From positions 16,115-80,114 of the forward strand of contig LFKV01000021.1 in the NCBI GenBank assembly GCA_001189345.1: a stretch of 64,000 nt of DNA, given 5' to 3'. Every line of letters starts with the position of its first letter. Position 1 is the stretch's first letter. Shown piece after piece: positions 39,123-48,997 of this stretch. The notes below the pieces were generated by a model. The model saw nothing but the letters and a program-made list of their open reading frames with translations, was not told where the DNA came from and did no database searches. The position numbers and the translations under genes were made by a program. Source of the stretch: Candidatus Paraburkholderia kirkii. GTDB taxonomy: Bacteria > Pseudomonadota > Gammaproteobacteria > Burkholderiales > Burkholderiaceae.

Positions 39123-39874
39123 TCACAGATAGAACATCCGGTCCTCGTCCGACTTGCTTTCCGCCGGCTGTTCCACCGCTTCCTCGCGGTCTTCATAGAA
39201 CCGCAGCACGGCATCGAGCACCTGATCGGGATCGTCGATCACCTGCATCAGATCGAGATCCTTCGGGCTGATCACGCCGTTGGTCAGAAGCGTGTTCTTG
39301 AACCAGTCGAGCAGGCCCGCCCAGAATTCGGCGCCCACGAGCACGATCGGCACATGGCGCGACTTCTTCGTCTGAATGAGCGTGAGCACTTCGGCGAGCT
39401 CGTCGAGCGTACCGAAGCCGCCGGGCATCACGACGACGGCGTCGGAGTTCTTCACGAACGTGACCTTGCGCGTGAAGAAGTGGCGGAAGCGCAGCGAGAT
39501 GTCCTGCCATTGATTGCCCGACTGTGCTCGTGCGGCAGCTCGATGTTGAGACCCACCGATGGCGATTTTCCCGCATGCGCGCCCTTGTTCGCCGCTTCCA
39601 TGATGCCCGGCCCGCCGCCCGAGATGACGGCGAAGCCCGCATCGGAGAATTTCTGTGCGATTTCGATGGTGAGCCGATAGTACGGCGACTCCGGTTTCAG
39701 GCGCGCCGAACCATAGATGCTGATGGCAGGGCGGATCTCCGAGAGGTACTCGGTCGCCTCGATAAACTCTGCCATAATCGTGAACATCTGCCACGATGCG
39801 CGAGCCTTCTTGGCCGTCGCGCGCTCTTGATTTGCGAGCGATCGCAGACTCGGAATCACTTTTCTCTTGTTCAC
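39123..39874 (-). pseudogene. LOG/TIGR00730-family nucleotide phosphoribohydrolase, frameshifted
   Basis: Rossmann-fold protein related to cytokinin-activating LOG and to PpnN-type nucleotide hydrolases. The GTG start at 39874 gives MNKRKVIPSLRSLANQERAT. Then SIYGSARLKPESPYYRLTIEIAQKFSDAGFAVISGGGPGIMEAANKGAHAG carries the nucleotide-binding loop. A shift near 39520 moves the rest: FFTRKVTFVKNSDAVVVMPGGFGTLDELAEVLTLIQTKK, with the diagnostic PGGxGTxxE catalytic motif. Total length is normal. The start codon is one base from that of the divergent polA. Confidence 0.88.
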
Positions 39875-39875
39875 A

Positions 39876-42614
39876 ATGCCTGAAGAACTAAGTCTTGAAG
39901 GTAAGGCCCTGCTATTGGTCGACGGTTCTAGTTACTTGTACCGTGCCTACCATGCGATGCCAGATCTGCGTGGCCCCGACGGCGGGCCCACCGGCGCACT
40001 GTATGGGATAGTCAACATGCTGCGGCGCTTGCGGCGCGAAACCAATGCAGAGTATAGCGCGTGCGTGTTCGACGCCAAGGGCAAGACTTTCCGCGACGAC
40101 TGGTACGCCGAGTACAAGGCGAATCGTCCCTCGATGCCGGAAGACCTTTCCAGACAGATCGAGCCCATTCACGTCGCGGTGCGCGCGCTCGGCTGGCCGC
40201 TCGTGATGATCGAAGGCGTCGAGGCCGACGACGTCATCGGCACGCTCGCGGCCGAGGCCGAGAAGCGCGGCATGAAGGTGATCGTGTCGACGGGCGACAA
40301 GGATCTGACTCAGTTCGTGACGGATCATGTCACCCTCATCAATTCGATGACCAACGAAACGCTGGACCGCGCGGGCGTGCTGGCGAAGTTCGGCGTGCCG
40401 CCCGAGCGGATCGTCGACTATCTATCGCTCATCGGCGATACAGTCGACAACGTGCCGGGCGTCGAGAAGTGCGGACCCAAGACGGCGCTCAAGTGGCTCA
40501 CGCAATACGAAACCCTTGATGGCATCGTAGAACATGCCGGCGAGATCAAAGGTGCGGTAGGAGACAATCTGCGCAAGGCTCTGGACTTCCTGCCGACGGC
40601 CAGAAAGCTCGTTACCGTACACACGGAATGCGATCTCACCTCGCAGATCGAATCGATCGAAGGCGCGCTCGCGAGCCGTCCGGAGTCGCGCGACGAATTG
40701 CGCGACGTGTTCCTGCGGCACGGCTTCAAGACCTGGCTGCGCGAAATCGAGATCGCCGATGCGGTCGAAGGCCCGACCGATACGCCGCCTGCCGAAGTCA
40801 CCGAAATCGTGCACCACTACGAGACGGTGCAGACGTGGGAGCAGTTCGACGAGTGGCTGAAGCGCATCGACGAAGCGGAGATCACGTCGTTCGACAGCGA
40901 GACCACCTCGCTCGATCCGATGACCGCGCAGATCGTCGGCCTGTCGGTCTCGGTCGAGCCGGGGCATGCGGCCTATATTCCGGTCGCGCATCGCGGGCCG
41001 GATGCGCCCGTGCAGTTGCCGCGCGATGAGGTGCTCGCGAAGCTGAAGCCCTGGCTCGAGGATCCGTCAAAGAAGAAGGTCGGCCAGCATCTGAAGTACG
41101 ACGAGCAGGTGCTCGCCAACTACGGCATCGAGATGCGCGGCGTCGAGCACGACACGCTGCTGCAATCGTACGTGCTGGAATCGCATCGTCCGCACGACAT
41201 GGACAACCTCGCGCTGCGCCATCTCGGCGTGAAGACGATCAAGTACGAGGACGTCGCGGGCAAGGGCGCTTCGCAGATCGGCTTCGATGAAGTGCTGCTC
41301 GACAAGGCGTCGGAGTACGCGGCCGAAGATGCCGACATCACGCTGCGGCTGCATCATGCGCTTTATCCGCAGGTGGCGCAGGAGGAGGGCTTGCTGCGCG
41401 TGTATCGCGACATCGAGATGCCGACCTCCCGCGTGCTGCGCAAGATGGAACGCAACGGCGTACTGATCGATCGCGAGAAGCTCGATGCGCAAAGCAACGA
41501 GATCGCGAAGCGTCTCATCGATCTGCAGGCGCAGGCGTACGAACTCGCGGGCGGCGAATTCAATCTCGGCTCGCCGAAGCAGATCGGGCAGATCTTTTTC
41601 GAGAAGCTGCAGCTGCCGGTCGTGAAGAAGACGCCGAGCGGCGCGCCTTCCACCGACGAAGAAGTGCTGCAGAAGCTCGCGGAAGACTATCCGTTGCCCA
41701 AGGCGCTGCTCGAGCATCGCGGGCTGTCGAAGCTCAAGTCCACGTACACGGACAAGCTGCCGCGCATGGTCAACGCATCGACGGGACGCGTGCATACGAA
41801 TTACGCGCAGGCCGTCGCCGTGACGGGACGGCTGTCGTCGAACGAGCCGAACCTGCAGAACATCCCGGTGCGCACGGGCGAGGGCCGGCGCATTCGCGAG
41901 GCGTTCATCGCGCCGCCGGGCAGCAAAATCGTGTCCGCCGATTACTCGCAGATCGAGCTGCGCATCATGGCGCACATCTCGGGCGACGAATCGCTGATGC
42001 GCTCGTTCAAGGAGGGCGAGGACGTGCACCGCGCGACCGCATCGGAAGTGTTCGGTGTCACGCCGATCGAAGTCTCGAGCGATCAGCGCCGTATCGCGAA
42101 GGTGATCAACTTCGGCCTCATCTACGGCATGAGCTCGTTCGGTCTCGCGTCGAATCTCGGCATCACGCGCGATGCGGCCAAGCTCTATATCGACCGTTAC
42201 TTCGCGCGCTATCCGGGCGTCGCGGCGTACATGGAAAACACGCGCACGGGCGCGAAGGCGAATGGCTTCGTCGAGACCGTGTTCGGCCGGCGCCTGTGGC
42301 TGCCGGAGATCAATGGCGGAAGCGGCCCGCGCCGTCAGGCTGCGGAGCGCGCGGCCATCAACGCGCCGATGCAGGGCACAGCCGCCGACCTCATCAAGAT
42401 GTCGATGATCGCCGTGCAGGACTGGCTCGAATCATCCGGCATCGGCGCGAAGATGATCATGCAGGTCCACGACGAACTCGTGCTCGAAGTGCCCGAGGAG
42501 GCCTTTCCCGAAGTCAGGAAGCGCTTACCTGAGCTGATGTGCGGCGTCGCGAAGCTGAAGGTACCGCTCGTCGCGGAAGTGGGCGTCGGCAACAACTGGG
42601 AAGAAGCGCACTGA
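39876..42614 (+). CDS. polA: DNA polymerase I
   Basis: A 912-residue repair and Okazaki-fragment polymerase, intact. The 5'-3' exonuclease domain (about 1-290) has LLLVDGSSYLYRAYHAMPDL and STGDKDLTQFV. The 3'-5' proofreading domain (from about 330) keeps the D-x-E motif in SFDSETTSLDPMTAQIVG and QHLKYDEQVLANYG. The polymerase domain has motif A SADYSQIELRIMAHISGD, motif B RRIAKVINFGLIYGMSSFGLA and motif C MQVHDELVLEVPEE. The start at 39876 (MPEELSLEGKALLL) matches other Burkholderia. It sits one base from the divergent LOG gene start, so its ribosome site lies inside that gene. Confidence 0.97.
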   Translation: MPEELSLEGKALLLVDGSSYLYRAYHAMPDLRGPDGGPTGALYGIVNMLRRLRRETNAEYSACVFDAKGKTFRDDWYAEYKANRPSMPEDLSRQIEPIHVAVRALGWPLVMIEGVEADDVIGTLAAEAEKRGMKVIVSTGDKDLTQFVTDHVTLINSMTNETLDRAGVLAKFGVPPERIVDYLSLIGDTVDNVPGVEKCGPKTALKWLTQYETLDGIVEHAGEIKGAVGDNLRKALDFLPTARKLVTVHTECDLTSQIESIEGALASRPESRDELRDVFLRHGFKTWLREIEIADAVEGPTDTPPAEVTEIVHHYETVQTWEQFDEWLKRIDEAEITSFDSETTSLDPMTAQIVGLSVSVEPGHAAYIPVAHRGPDAPVQLPRDEVLAKLKPWLEDPSKKKVGQHLKYDEQVLANYGIEMRGVEHDTLLQSYVLESHRPHDMDNLALRHLGVKTIKYEDVAGKGASQIGFDEVLLDKASEYAAEDADITLRLHHALYPQVAQEEGLLRVYRDIEMPTSRVLRKMERNGVLIDREKLDAQSNEIAKRLIDLQAQAYELAGGEFNLGSPKQIGQIFFEKLQLPVVKKTPSGAPSTDEEVLQKLAEDYPLPKALLEHRGLSKLKSTYTDKLPRMVNASTGRVHTNYAQAVAVTGRLSSNEPNLQNIPVRTGEGRRIREAFIAPPGSKIVSADYSQIELRIMAHISGDESLMRSFKEGEDVHRATASEVFGVTPIEVSSDQRRIAKVINFGLIYGMSSFGLASNLGITRDAAKLYIDRYFARYPGVAAYMENTRTGAKANGFVETVFGRRLWLPEINGGSGPRRQAAERAAINAPMQGTAADLIKMSMIAVQDWLESSGIGAKMIMQVHDELVLEVPEEAFPEVRKRLPELMCGVAKLKVPLVAEVGVGNNWEEAH

Positions 42615-42776
42615 GGGCTCGCTGAAATACTTTTCGCAAGGCATGCGCGGCGCGTGTCGCGTATGCCCGACATCTTGGTGACGCGCTTGTGACTGTCACC
42701 GAAGCTCACGCACAATGAGTCAATCGAGCAAGGAAGTACGGTAGCCGATCGAATATAAAAGCACAGGGAGGGTTCC

Positions 42777-44141
42777 ATGCATCGCTTCATCATCGTTGGC
42801 GGAGGGGCTGGCGGTCTCGAGCTCGCGACTCGTCTCAGCGACCGTTTCGGCTCGACGGACAGCAAAACGCCGCCGAAAGCGCAGGTCACGCTCGTGGACC
42901 GCAACCCGATGCATATCTGGAAGCCGCTTTTGCATGAGGTCGCCGCGGGCAGCATGGACTCGTTCACGCAGGAGCTCGAGTATGCCGCGCAGGCCTTGTG
43001 GCATGGCTTCGAATTCCAGCAGGGCGAACTGGTCGGACTGGATCGCGCGAACCGGCGCATCAGGATCGGCGCGCTGCGCGACGAGGAAGCGGGCGAGCTC
43101 TTGCCCGAGCGCGAGCTGGAGTACGACACGCTCGTCATCGCCATCGGCAGCACGACGCACTTCTTCGGCGTCGAAGGCGCGCAGGAGAACTCCATCGCGC
43201 TCGATACCGTTGGCCAGGCCGAGCTGTTTCGCAAGCGGCTGATCGCGGCCTGCATGCGTACCGAGCACTTCGCGCCGGGGCCGGTGGCGGCAGGCGTGGA
43301 GAACGGCGAGGGCGAGCCGGCAGTCGAACCGGCGCCGCGCATCCAGGTGGCGATCGTCGGCGCCGGCGCGACGGGCGTCGAATTGTCGGCGGAACTGCGC
43401 AACACTGCGCAGGTGCTTTCCGCGTACGGCTTGCACAAGCTCGACCCGAAGCATGACATCGGCATCGTGCTGATCGAGGCCGGGCCGCGCATTCTGCCCG
43501 CGCTGCAGGAGCGTGTCTCGGCAGCGACGGTCGAGCTGCTCACCAAGCTGGGCGTCAAGCTGATGACCGGCGAGACCGTCGCGCAGGTCTCGCGCGATTC
43601 GATCCGCATCGCGAGCGGCAAGACGATCCGCGCGGACCTTACCGTGTGGGCGGCGGGCATCAAGGCGCCGGCGATCCTCGCCAATCTCGACGGTCTTCCG
43701 ACCAACCGCCTCGGCCAGCTGATCGTGCGCCGCACGCTCCAGACCGAAATCGACGACAACGTCTTCGCGCTCGGCGACTGCGCCGCGTGCCCTTGGCCCG
43801 GCAACGAACGCAACGTGCCGCCGCGCGCGCAGGCCGCGCATCAGCAGGCGAGCTTTCTGTTCAAGTCGTTCGATCGGCTTTTGCAGGGCAAGCCGCTGCC
43901 CGAGTACACGTATCGCGATTTCGGCTCGCTAGTATCGCTCGGGCATTACAGCGCGGTCGGCAACCTGATGGGCGGACTGATCGGCGGAAACATGCTGATC
44001 AAAGGGCTTTTCGCGCGCTTCATGTACATGCCGCTCTATCGGCTGCACGTCGCCGCGCTGCACGGCTATGCGCACATGGTGCTCGACACCGTCGCGCACT
44101 GGCTGCGCCGCACCACCGCTCCCCGCGTGAAGCTGCACTGA
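42777..44141 (+). CDS. ndh: Type II NADH:quinone oxidoreductase (NDH-2)
   Basis: A single-subunit, non-proton-pumping NADH dehydrogenase at the inner membrane. The FAD motif FIIVGGGAGGLELATRLSDRF is at the N-terminus. The NADH motif is VAIVGAGATGVELSAEL (about residue 190), followed by TVWAAGIKAPAI and DDNVFALGDCAACPWP. The C-terminal membrane-attachment part has GLIGGNMLIKGLFARFMYMPLYRLH. It has 454 residues, starts at 42777 after GGGAGG and is intact. Its stop codon lies within a 20-bp tandem duplication. With the caa3 oxidase lost, respiration must use another terminal oxidase encoded elsewhere. Confidence 0.93.
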   Translation: MHRFIIVGGGAGGLELATRLSDRFGSTDSKTPPKAQVTLVDRNPMHIWKPLLHEVAAGSMDSFTQELEYAAQALWHGFEFQQGELVGLDRANRRIRIGALRDEEAGELLPERELEYDTLVIAIGSTTHFFGVEGAQENSIALDTVGQAELFRKRLIAACMRTEHFAPGPVAAGVENGEGEPAVEPAPRIQVAIVGAGATGVELSAELRNTAQVLSAYGLHKLDPKHDIGIVLIEAGPRILPALQERVSAATVELLTKLGVKLMTGETVAQVSRDSIRIASGKTIRADLTVWAAGIKAPAILANLDGLPTNRLGQLIVRRTLQTEIDDNVFALGDCAACPWPGNERNVPPRAQAAHQQASFLFKSFDRLLQGKPLPEYTYRDFGSLVSLGHYSAVGNLMGGLIGGNMLIKGLFARFMYMPLYRLHVAALHGYAHMVLDTVAHWLRRTTAPRVKLH

Positions 44142-44164
44142 CGGGCGTGAAGCTGCACTGACGG
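44125..44164. repeat. 20-bp tandem duplication at the ndh stop codon
   Basis: GCGTGAAGCTGCACTGACGG is repeated exactly at 44125-44144 and 44145-44164. The first copy contains the stop of ndh, so the protein is unaffected. Confidence 0.94.
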
Positions 44165-44405
44165 AATAGATCGGGTGCGCCGTTCGTTCAAAGCTTTTTA
44201 GAATGGGCGGCGCGCGGGAAGCATCGCGCGAACGGCGATGCGTCCCGTCGCTCGCCCGTTCATAGTCGTGCAGCGCCGCGCATCGTGACGCCTTGAACAC
44301 AAGCGCGCGGTTTCCGGTTCAGTGTCGCCGGTCGGTTCGCCGCGCGGTGAAAGCGCGGCGCGCGAACCCCACGGCGCCTTGGCGGCCTTGCCGCGGGAGC
44401 TTCGT

Positions 44406-45278
44406 ATGCTAGATCCAGAAGTCGACAGCCTCATTCCGCACGTTCCGTTCGATCGGCGCACCTTCATCAAGGCAACCTTTGGCACCGGCTTCGCGGCCGC
44501 GGTGCTGCCGGTGTCCGCGCAAACCATCCACACCGACAGCGACGGGCTGGAGGCGGGCGCCATCGGCATCCGCGGCGCGGACGGCACGCTCGTGCCGACG
44601 TATCGGGCGCGGCCGGCGGGAAAGACGCATTTGCCGGTCATCATCGTGATCCACGAGATTTTCGGCGTTCACGAGCATATCGCCGACGTGTGCCGGTGCT
44701 TCGCGAAGCAGGATTATCTCGCCATCGCCCCCGACCTTTTCACGCGCCAGGGCGATGCGTCGGCCTACAAGTCGATGCAGCAGCTGAACGAGCAACTGGT
44801 GTCGAAGGTGCCGGATTCGCAGGTGATCTCCGACATCGACCAGACCGTCAAGTGGGCGGGCGAGCACGGCGGCGATCCGAAGCGCGTCGGCATCACCGGG
44901 TTCTGCTGGAGCGGGCGCATCACGTGGCTCTATGCCGAGCACAACCCGAATCTGAAGGCAGCGGTGGCGTGGTACGGGCGGCTCGTCGGCAATAAGACGG
45001 AAAACACGCCCAGCAATTCGATCGACCACGCGAGCGAGCTGAAGGTGCCGGTGCTCGGGCTTTACGGCCGGCAGGATCAGAGCATCCCGCAGGACACGAT
45101 CGAGCAGATGAAACAGGCTCTCGCCAACGATCCGCCGCCCGCGAAGAACTCGCAGTTCATCGTCTATGACGACGCGCCGCATGCATTTTTCGCGGATTAT
45201 CGTCCGAGCTATCGCAAGGCGGACGCCGAGGACGGTGGAAGCGCGCGCTCGCGTGGTTCCGCGAGCACGGCGTCAAGT
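44406..45278 (+). pseudogene. Dienelactone hydrolase-family protein, frameshift near the C-terminus
   Basis: An alpha/beta hydrolase with a Tat-like signal (FDRRTFIKATFGTGFAAAVL) and DLH-family motifs: VIIVIHEIFGVHEHIADVCR, the nucleophile GFCWSGRIT (Cys), the Asp in LGLYGRQDQSIP and the His in DDAPHAFFADYRPSY. Near 45234 the frame shifts, so the last roughly 14 residues (WKRALAWFREHGVK) lie out of frame before TAG 45276-45278. All catalytic residues precede the break, so partial activity of an extended product is possible. The frame as it stands runs on to 45356. Confidence 0.85.
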
Positions 45279-45286
45279 AGCGCGCT

Positions 45287-46156
45287 TCAGGGCTGCGGGC
45301 CGGTCGCGACGGGCCTGTCCGGATCGGCGCTCCATTCGCTCCACGAGCCGGGATAGAGCGCCGCGCCATGGAGCCCCGCGATTTCCATCGCGAGCGCGTT
45401 GTGGCACGCCGTCACGCCCGAGCCGCATTGCAGGACGATGCGGTCCGGCGACGTTGTGTCGATCAGTGAGCCGAACGCCTCGCGCAGCTCGTGCGCGGTC
45501 TTGAAGCGGCCTTCCGCCGTCAGGTTGTCCTTGAAGAAGTGATTGAGCGCGCCCGGAATGTGGCCGCCGACGGGATCGAGTGTCTCGTTCTCGCCGCGAT
45601 AGCGGTCGGCGGCGCGCGCATCGATCAGCAGATGATCGCGCGTGCCGATGCTGCGTTCGATCGCCTGTGCGTCGATGGTCACCTGCAGCGGCGCCGCGGC
45701 CTTGAACGTGCCCTGCGTCTTCGGCGGCACGGCCGTATCGAGCGGCTTGCCCGCGGCTTCCCAGGCCTGCAATCCGCCGTCGAGCAGCGCGACCGAGTCG
45801 TGCCCGAGCCAGCGCAGCAGCCACCAGAGACGCGCGGCGTACATGCCGCCCTGCGCGTCGTAGGCGACGACCTGCTGGCCTTCGTTCAGCCCGAGGCTCG
45901 CGAGCCTGGCGACGAGCGTCGCGCGCTCCGGCAACGGGTGGCGTCCGTTCGTGCCCGTCTTGGCGCCGGACAGGTCTCGATCCAGATGGAGGTAGTGCGC
46001 GCCGGGAATATGCCCTTGAGCATAGGCCGCCTCGCCTGCTTCGGGCGCGGCGAGATCGAAGCGGCAATCGAGAACGAGCACGCTGCCGGGCGCGGCGGCG
46101 AGCCGCTCGGCGAGATTCGTTGCCGAGATGAGCGTGGTGTGGTGGTTGTGCGACAT
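45287..46156 (-). CDS. Thiosulfate/3-mercaptopyruvate sulfurtransferase
   Basis: Two tandem rhodanese domains, 289 residues, intact. The N-terminal inactive domain: LVLDCRFDLAAPEAGEAAYAQGHIPGAHYLHLDRDL and VVAYDAQGGMYAARLWWLL. The C-terminal catalytic domain: LLIDARAADRYRGENETLDPVGGHIPGALNHFFKDN and the active-site loop VLQCGSGVTACHNALAME, where the Cys of C-G-S-G-V-T-A accepts sulfur. The CGSGVTA loop resembles SseA-like 3-mercaptopyruvate sulfurtransferases. It transfers sulfur to cyanide or thiols. Confidence 0.92.
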   Translation of the reverse strand: MSHNHHTTLISATNLAERLAAAPGSVLVLDCRFDLAAPEAGEAAYAQGHIPGAHYLHLDRDLSGAKTGTNGRHPLPERATLVARLASLGLNEGQQVVAYDAQGGMYAARLWWLLRWLGHDSVALLDGGLQAWEAAGKPLDTAVPPKTQGTFKAAAPLQVTIDAQAIERSIGTRDHLLIDARAADRYRGENETLDPVGGHIPGALNHFFKDNLTAEGRFKTAHELREAFGSLIDTTSPDRIVLQCGSGVTACHNALAMEIAGLHGAALYPGSWSEWSADPDRPVATGPQP

Positions 46157-46204
46157 GACGGCTCCTGAATCGACGCTTGTGATACGAGCATGAGCCAATA
46201 GTCT

Positions 46205-46239
46205 AAAAGAAAAAAACGGGCCCCAAAGCCCGTCTTTTC
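46205..46239 (-). terminator. Rho-independent terminator of the Rieske oxygenase gene
   Basis: Stem ACGGGC (46216-46221) / GCCCGT (46228-46233). On the minus strand it is followed by a long T run (complement of AAAAGAAAAAAA). It lies just past the stop of the oxygenase gene; T's on the other side make it partly bidirectional. Confidence 0.9.
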
Positions 46240-46257
46240 CTGATGACCGAACCGCGT

Positions 46258-47364
46258 TCAGATCGTCCCGAGTCGATGCCGCAGGAACTCGTGGAAATGC
46301 TGCATGCCGGATTCCATCGGGCTTTGGTACGGGCCGACCTGGTTCTCGCCGCGCGACATCAGCGCGCGGCGGCCGGCGTCCATGCGCTCGGCAATTTCAT
46401 CGTCCTCGCGCGCCGTTTCCATATAGGCGGCGCGCTCCGCCTCGATGAACTCGCGCTCGAACAGCGCGATTTCCTCGGGGTAATAGAACTCGACGATGTT
46501 CGTCGTCTTCTGCGTGCCTTGCGGAATCAGCCAGGAGACGACCAGCACGTGCGGATACCACTCGATCATCAGACCGGGGTAGTACACCATCCAGATCGCT
46601 CCTAATTCGGGCGGCGTGCCGTTGCGGAAGCGCAGGACTTCATCGTGCCACTTGCGGTAGGTCGGACTGCCCGGCTTCTCCAGATTCTTGTGGACGCCGA
46701 CGGTCTGCACGCTGTACCAGTCGCCGAATTCCCACTCGAGGTTGTCGCACGACACGAAGCTGCCGAGTCCCGGATGGAACGGCGCGACGTGATAGTCCTC
46801 CAGATAGACCTCGATGAAGGTCTTCCAATTGTAGTTGCACTCGTGCACTTCGACGTGATCGAACATGAAGCCCGAGAAGTCGAAGTGACGCGCGGTGCCA
46901 AGCCTCGCGAGATCCGCTGCGACGTCGCGGCCCTCCGATTCGAAAAGCAGACCTTGCCAGTTCTGCAGCGATGTCTTGCCGAGGTTCAGGCAGGGCTTGT
47001 CCGCGAAATGCGGCGCGCCGAGCAGCTGGCCGTTCAGGTCGTAGGTCCAGCGGTGCAGCGGGCAGACGATGTTGTCCGCGCTGCCGCGGCCGTTGAGCAT
47101 GATCGCCTGGCGATGACGGCACACGTTCGACAGCAGCTCGATATTGTTCTGCTGATTGCGAACGAGCACGCGCCCTTCGCCCTCGCCCGGAAGCGCGAAA
47201 TAGTTTCCCGCCTCGGGAACCATGAGTTCGTGCCCGACGTAGCGTGGACCCTGCTTGAAAAGTATGTCGAGTTCGCGCGTAAGAAGCGCTTCGTCAAAGT
47301 AAGCCGTAACTGGCAGCTGGCTATGAAAAGCCTTCAGCTGCAATGCATTGCTCAGATTGGACAT
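46258..47364 (-). CDS. Rieske aromatic-ring/choline-type oxygenase, large subunit
   Basis: A 368-residue Rieske non-heme iron oxygenase, intact. The Rieske cluster ligands are C-x-H and C-x2-H in NVCRHRQAIML and IVCPLHRWTYDLNG. The mononuclear iron site is EVYLEDYHVAPFHPGL (D-x2-H-x4-H type), with the later Asp in the C-terminal domain. Start at 47364 (MSNLSNALQLKAFHSQL). No reductase gene is adjacent. The substrate is unknown; relatives act on aromatic acids, carnitine or choline. Its preservation among accessory genes is notable. Confidence 0.9.
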   Translation of the reverse strand: MSNLSNALQLKAFHSQLPVTAYFDEALLTRELDILFKQGPRYVGHELMVPEAGNYFALPGEGEGRVLVRNQQNNIELLSNVCRHRQAIMLNGRGSADNIVCPLHRWTYDLNGQLLGAPHFADKPCLNLGKTSLQNWQGLLFESEGRDVAADLARLGTARHFDFSGFMFDHVEVHECNYNWKTFIEVYLEDYHVAPFHPGLGSFVSCDNLEWEFGDWYSVQTVGVHKNLEKPGSPTYRKWHDEVLRFRNGTPPELGAIWMVYYPGLMIEWYPHVLVVSWLIPQGTQKTTNIVEFYYPEEIALFEREFIEAERAAYMETAREDDEIAERMDAGRRALMSRGENQVGPYQSPMESGMQHFHEFLRHRLGTI

Positions 47365-47690
47365 TCCCACTCCCGATGAAAACGTGAAAGCAGTGAACAA
47401 CCCAACCATCGAAGATTCGATTTAGGGAACCCGCGGTTATACTGGAATCCCCCTCCTTGGGGTGCTTAAGGTCTTGATTTGGGTATAAAGTATAAATTGT
47501 CGCGAGAGTTCCGCGTAATCGCCCCGCAGGCGCGTTTGAATGGCACGCCCTGCGGCGATTGACGGACAATGCCGGAAGGCAACGGTCACGGTTCGGCGCG
47601 GACCGGATGCGGGTCGAAAATTTGACTTTTGCCGTAGAATGTACATGTACGGCTTGGCTCCAAAAATTCAATTGCACATCCACGATTCAT
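47365..47690. other. Divergent promoter region, Rieske gene / xseB
   Basis: About 325 bases between divergent genes. AT-richer patches occur (GGTATAAAGTATAAATTG near 47480 and CAGTATAACC on the minus strand near 47440), suitable as -10 regions. A G/C hairpin (CCCCTCCTTGGGG, 47450-47462) and the palindromic TGTACATGTACG near 47640 lie closer to xseB. No gene is seen. Confidence 0.5.
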
Positions 47691-48026
47691 ATGGCGAAAA
47701 CCGCTGTCCAGGAAACAGGCGGGGCAACCGGCGCCGACGCGTCCAGCGCGGAGGCCGCGCGGCTTCCGGAGAATTATGAAGCGGCCCTGGCCGAGCTCGA
47801 ATCAATCGTGGCGCGCATGGAAGAGGGCGCGTTGAGTCTCGAGGAATCGCTTGCGGCATACCGCCGCGGCGCGGCGCTTGTGGGTTTTTGTCAACAGCAG
47901 CTCGAAAAAGTCGAGCAGCAGGTGCGCGTGCTCGACGGCGAGACGCTCAAGCCGCTGCCCGCCGAGGTACAGCGCGCCACCCAGGGTGCCGGAGCCACGA
48001 ACGACAACGGGGACGACGACCTATGA
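47691..48026 (+). CDS. xseB: Exodeoxyribonuclease VII small subunit
   Basis: A 111-residue helical subunit that assembles with XseA to degrade single-stranded DNA. The family core is LPENYEAALAELESIVARMEEGALSLEESLAAYRRGAALVGFCQQQLEKVEQQVRVL, at residues 26-82. Its TGA overlaps the ATG of ispA (ATGA at 48023-48026), the conserved coupling of xseB-ispA-dxs. Intact. Confidence 0.95.
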   Translation: MAKTAVQETGGATGADASSAEAARLPENYEAALAELESIVARMEEGALSLEESLAAYRRGAALVGFCQQQLEKVEQQVRVLDGETLKPLPAEVQRATQGAGATNDNGDDDL

Positions 48027-48910
48027 CCTTCGAACAATGGATGCGCGCCACGCTCGACCGCGTCGAGACGGCACTGGAGCACTACCTTCCGGGCGCGGAC
48101 GTTGCGCCCGCGCGTCTGCACGATGCCATGCGCTATGCCGTGCTGGGCGGCGGCAAGCGAGTGCGCCTGCTCCTCGTCCACGCCGCCGGCGAGCTTACCG
48201 GCGCGAGCGCGCACGCCGTGGAAGCGGCGAGCGCTGCGCTGGAGATGATTCACGTCTATTCGCTGGTGCACGACGACATGCCCGCCATGGACGACGACGC
48301 ACTGCGCCGGGGTAAGCCCACGGTACACATCCAATATGACGAAGCGACGGCGCTGCTCGTCGGCGACGCGCTGCAATCGCAGGCTTTCATCGCGCTGACG
48401 GCCGCGGACAATGGTCTGAATGATAGCCAGCAGGCCGCGCTCGTGCGCGAGCTGGCGGTCGCGAGCGGCTCGCTCGGCATGGCGGGCGGCCAGGCCATCG
48501 ATCTCGAAAGCGTCGGCCGCAAGCTGTCGCGGCCCGAGCTCGAAACGATGCATCGCAAGAAGACGGGCGCGCTGCTGCGCGCGTCGGTGCGCATGGGCGC
48601 GCTCGCGGGCACGCATCCGGGCGCGGAGGCGCTCGGCGCGCTCGACCAGTACGCCGCGGCTATCGGCCTCGCGTTCCAGGTGGTCGACGACATCCTGGAC
48701 GTCACCGCGGATTCCGCGACGCTCGGCAAGACCGCCGGCAAGGACGCGCAGCATGACAAGCCAACCTACGTGTCGATCATCGGGCTCGACGCGTCGCGCG
48801 AACTGGCCGCGCAGCTCGGCCGCGACGCGCACGCCGCGATCCGGACTTTCGGCGCGCGCGGCCAGCGTCTTGCCGAGCTTGCCGACCTGGTCGTGAACCG
48901 GGTGAATTGA
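48023..48910 (+). CDS. ispA: Farnesyl diphosphate synthase
   Basis: Condenses IPP with DMAPP and GPP to give farnesyl diphosphate. The two aspartate-rich motifs are present: the first in LVHDDMPAMDDDALRRG (D-D-x4-D) and the second in FQVVDDILDV (D-D-x2-D). GGGKRVRLLL binds the diphosphate of IPP. It has 295 residues, is intact and is translationally coupled to xseB and upstream of dxs. It feeds quinone, undecaprenyl and hopanoid synthesis. Confidence 0.96.
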   Translation: MTFEQWMRATLDRVETALEHYLPGADVAPARLHDAMRYAVLGGGKRVRLLLVHAAGELTGASAHAVEAASAALEMIHVYSLVHDDMPAMDDDALRRGKPTVHIQYDEATALLVGDALQSQAFIALTAADNGLNDSQQAALVRELAVASGSLGMAGGQAIDLESVGRKLSRPELETMHRKKTGALLRASVRMGALAGTHPGAEALGALDQYAAAIGLAFQVVDDILDVTADSATLGKTAGKDAQHDKPTYVSIIGLDASRELAAQLGRDAHAAIRTFGARGQRLAELADLVVNRVN

Positions 48911-48997
48911 TTTGTTGAACGCGTGACGAACCCCACGGCGCGAAGCGAAATCATCGCGCCGAACGAATCACGCCAGTTTTCCTAAAATGGGACGACG

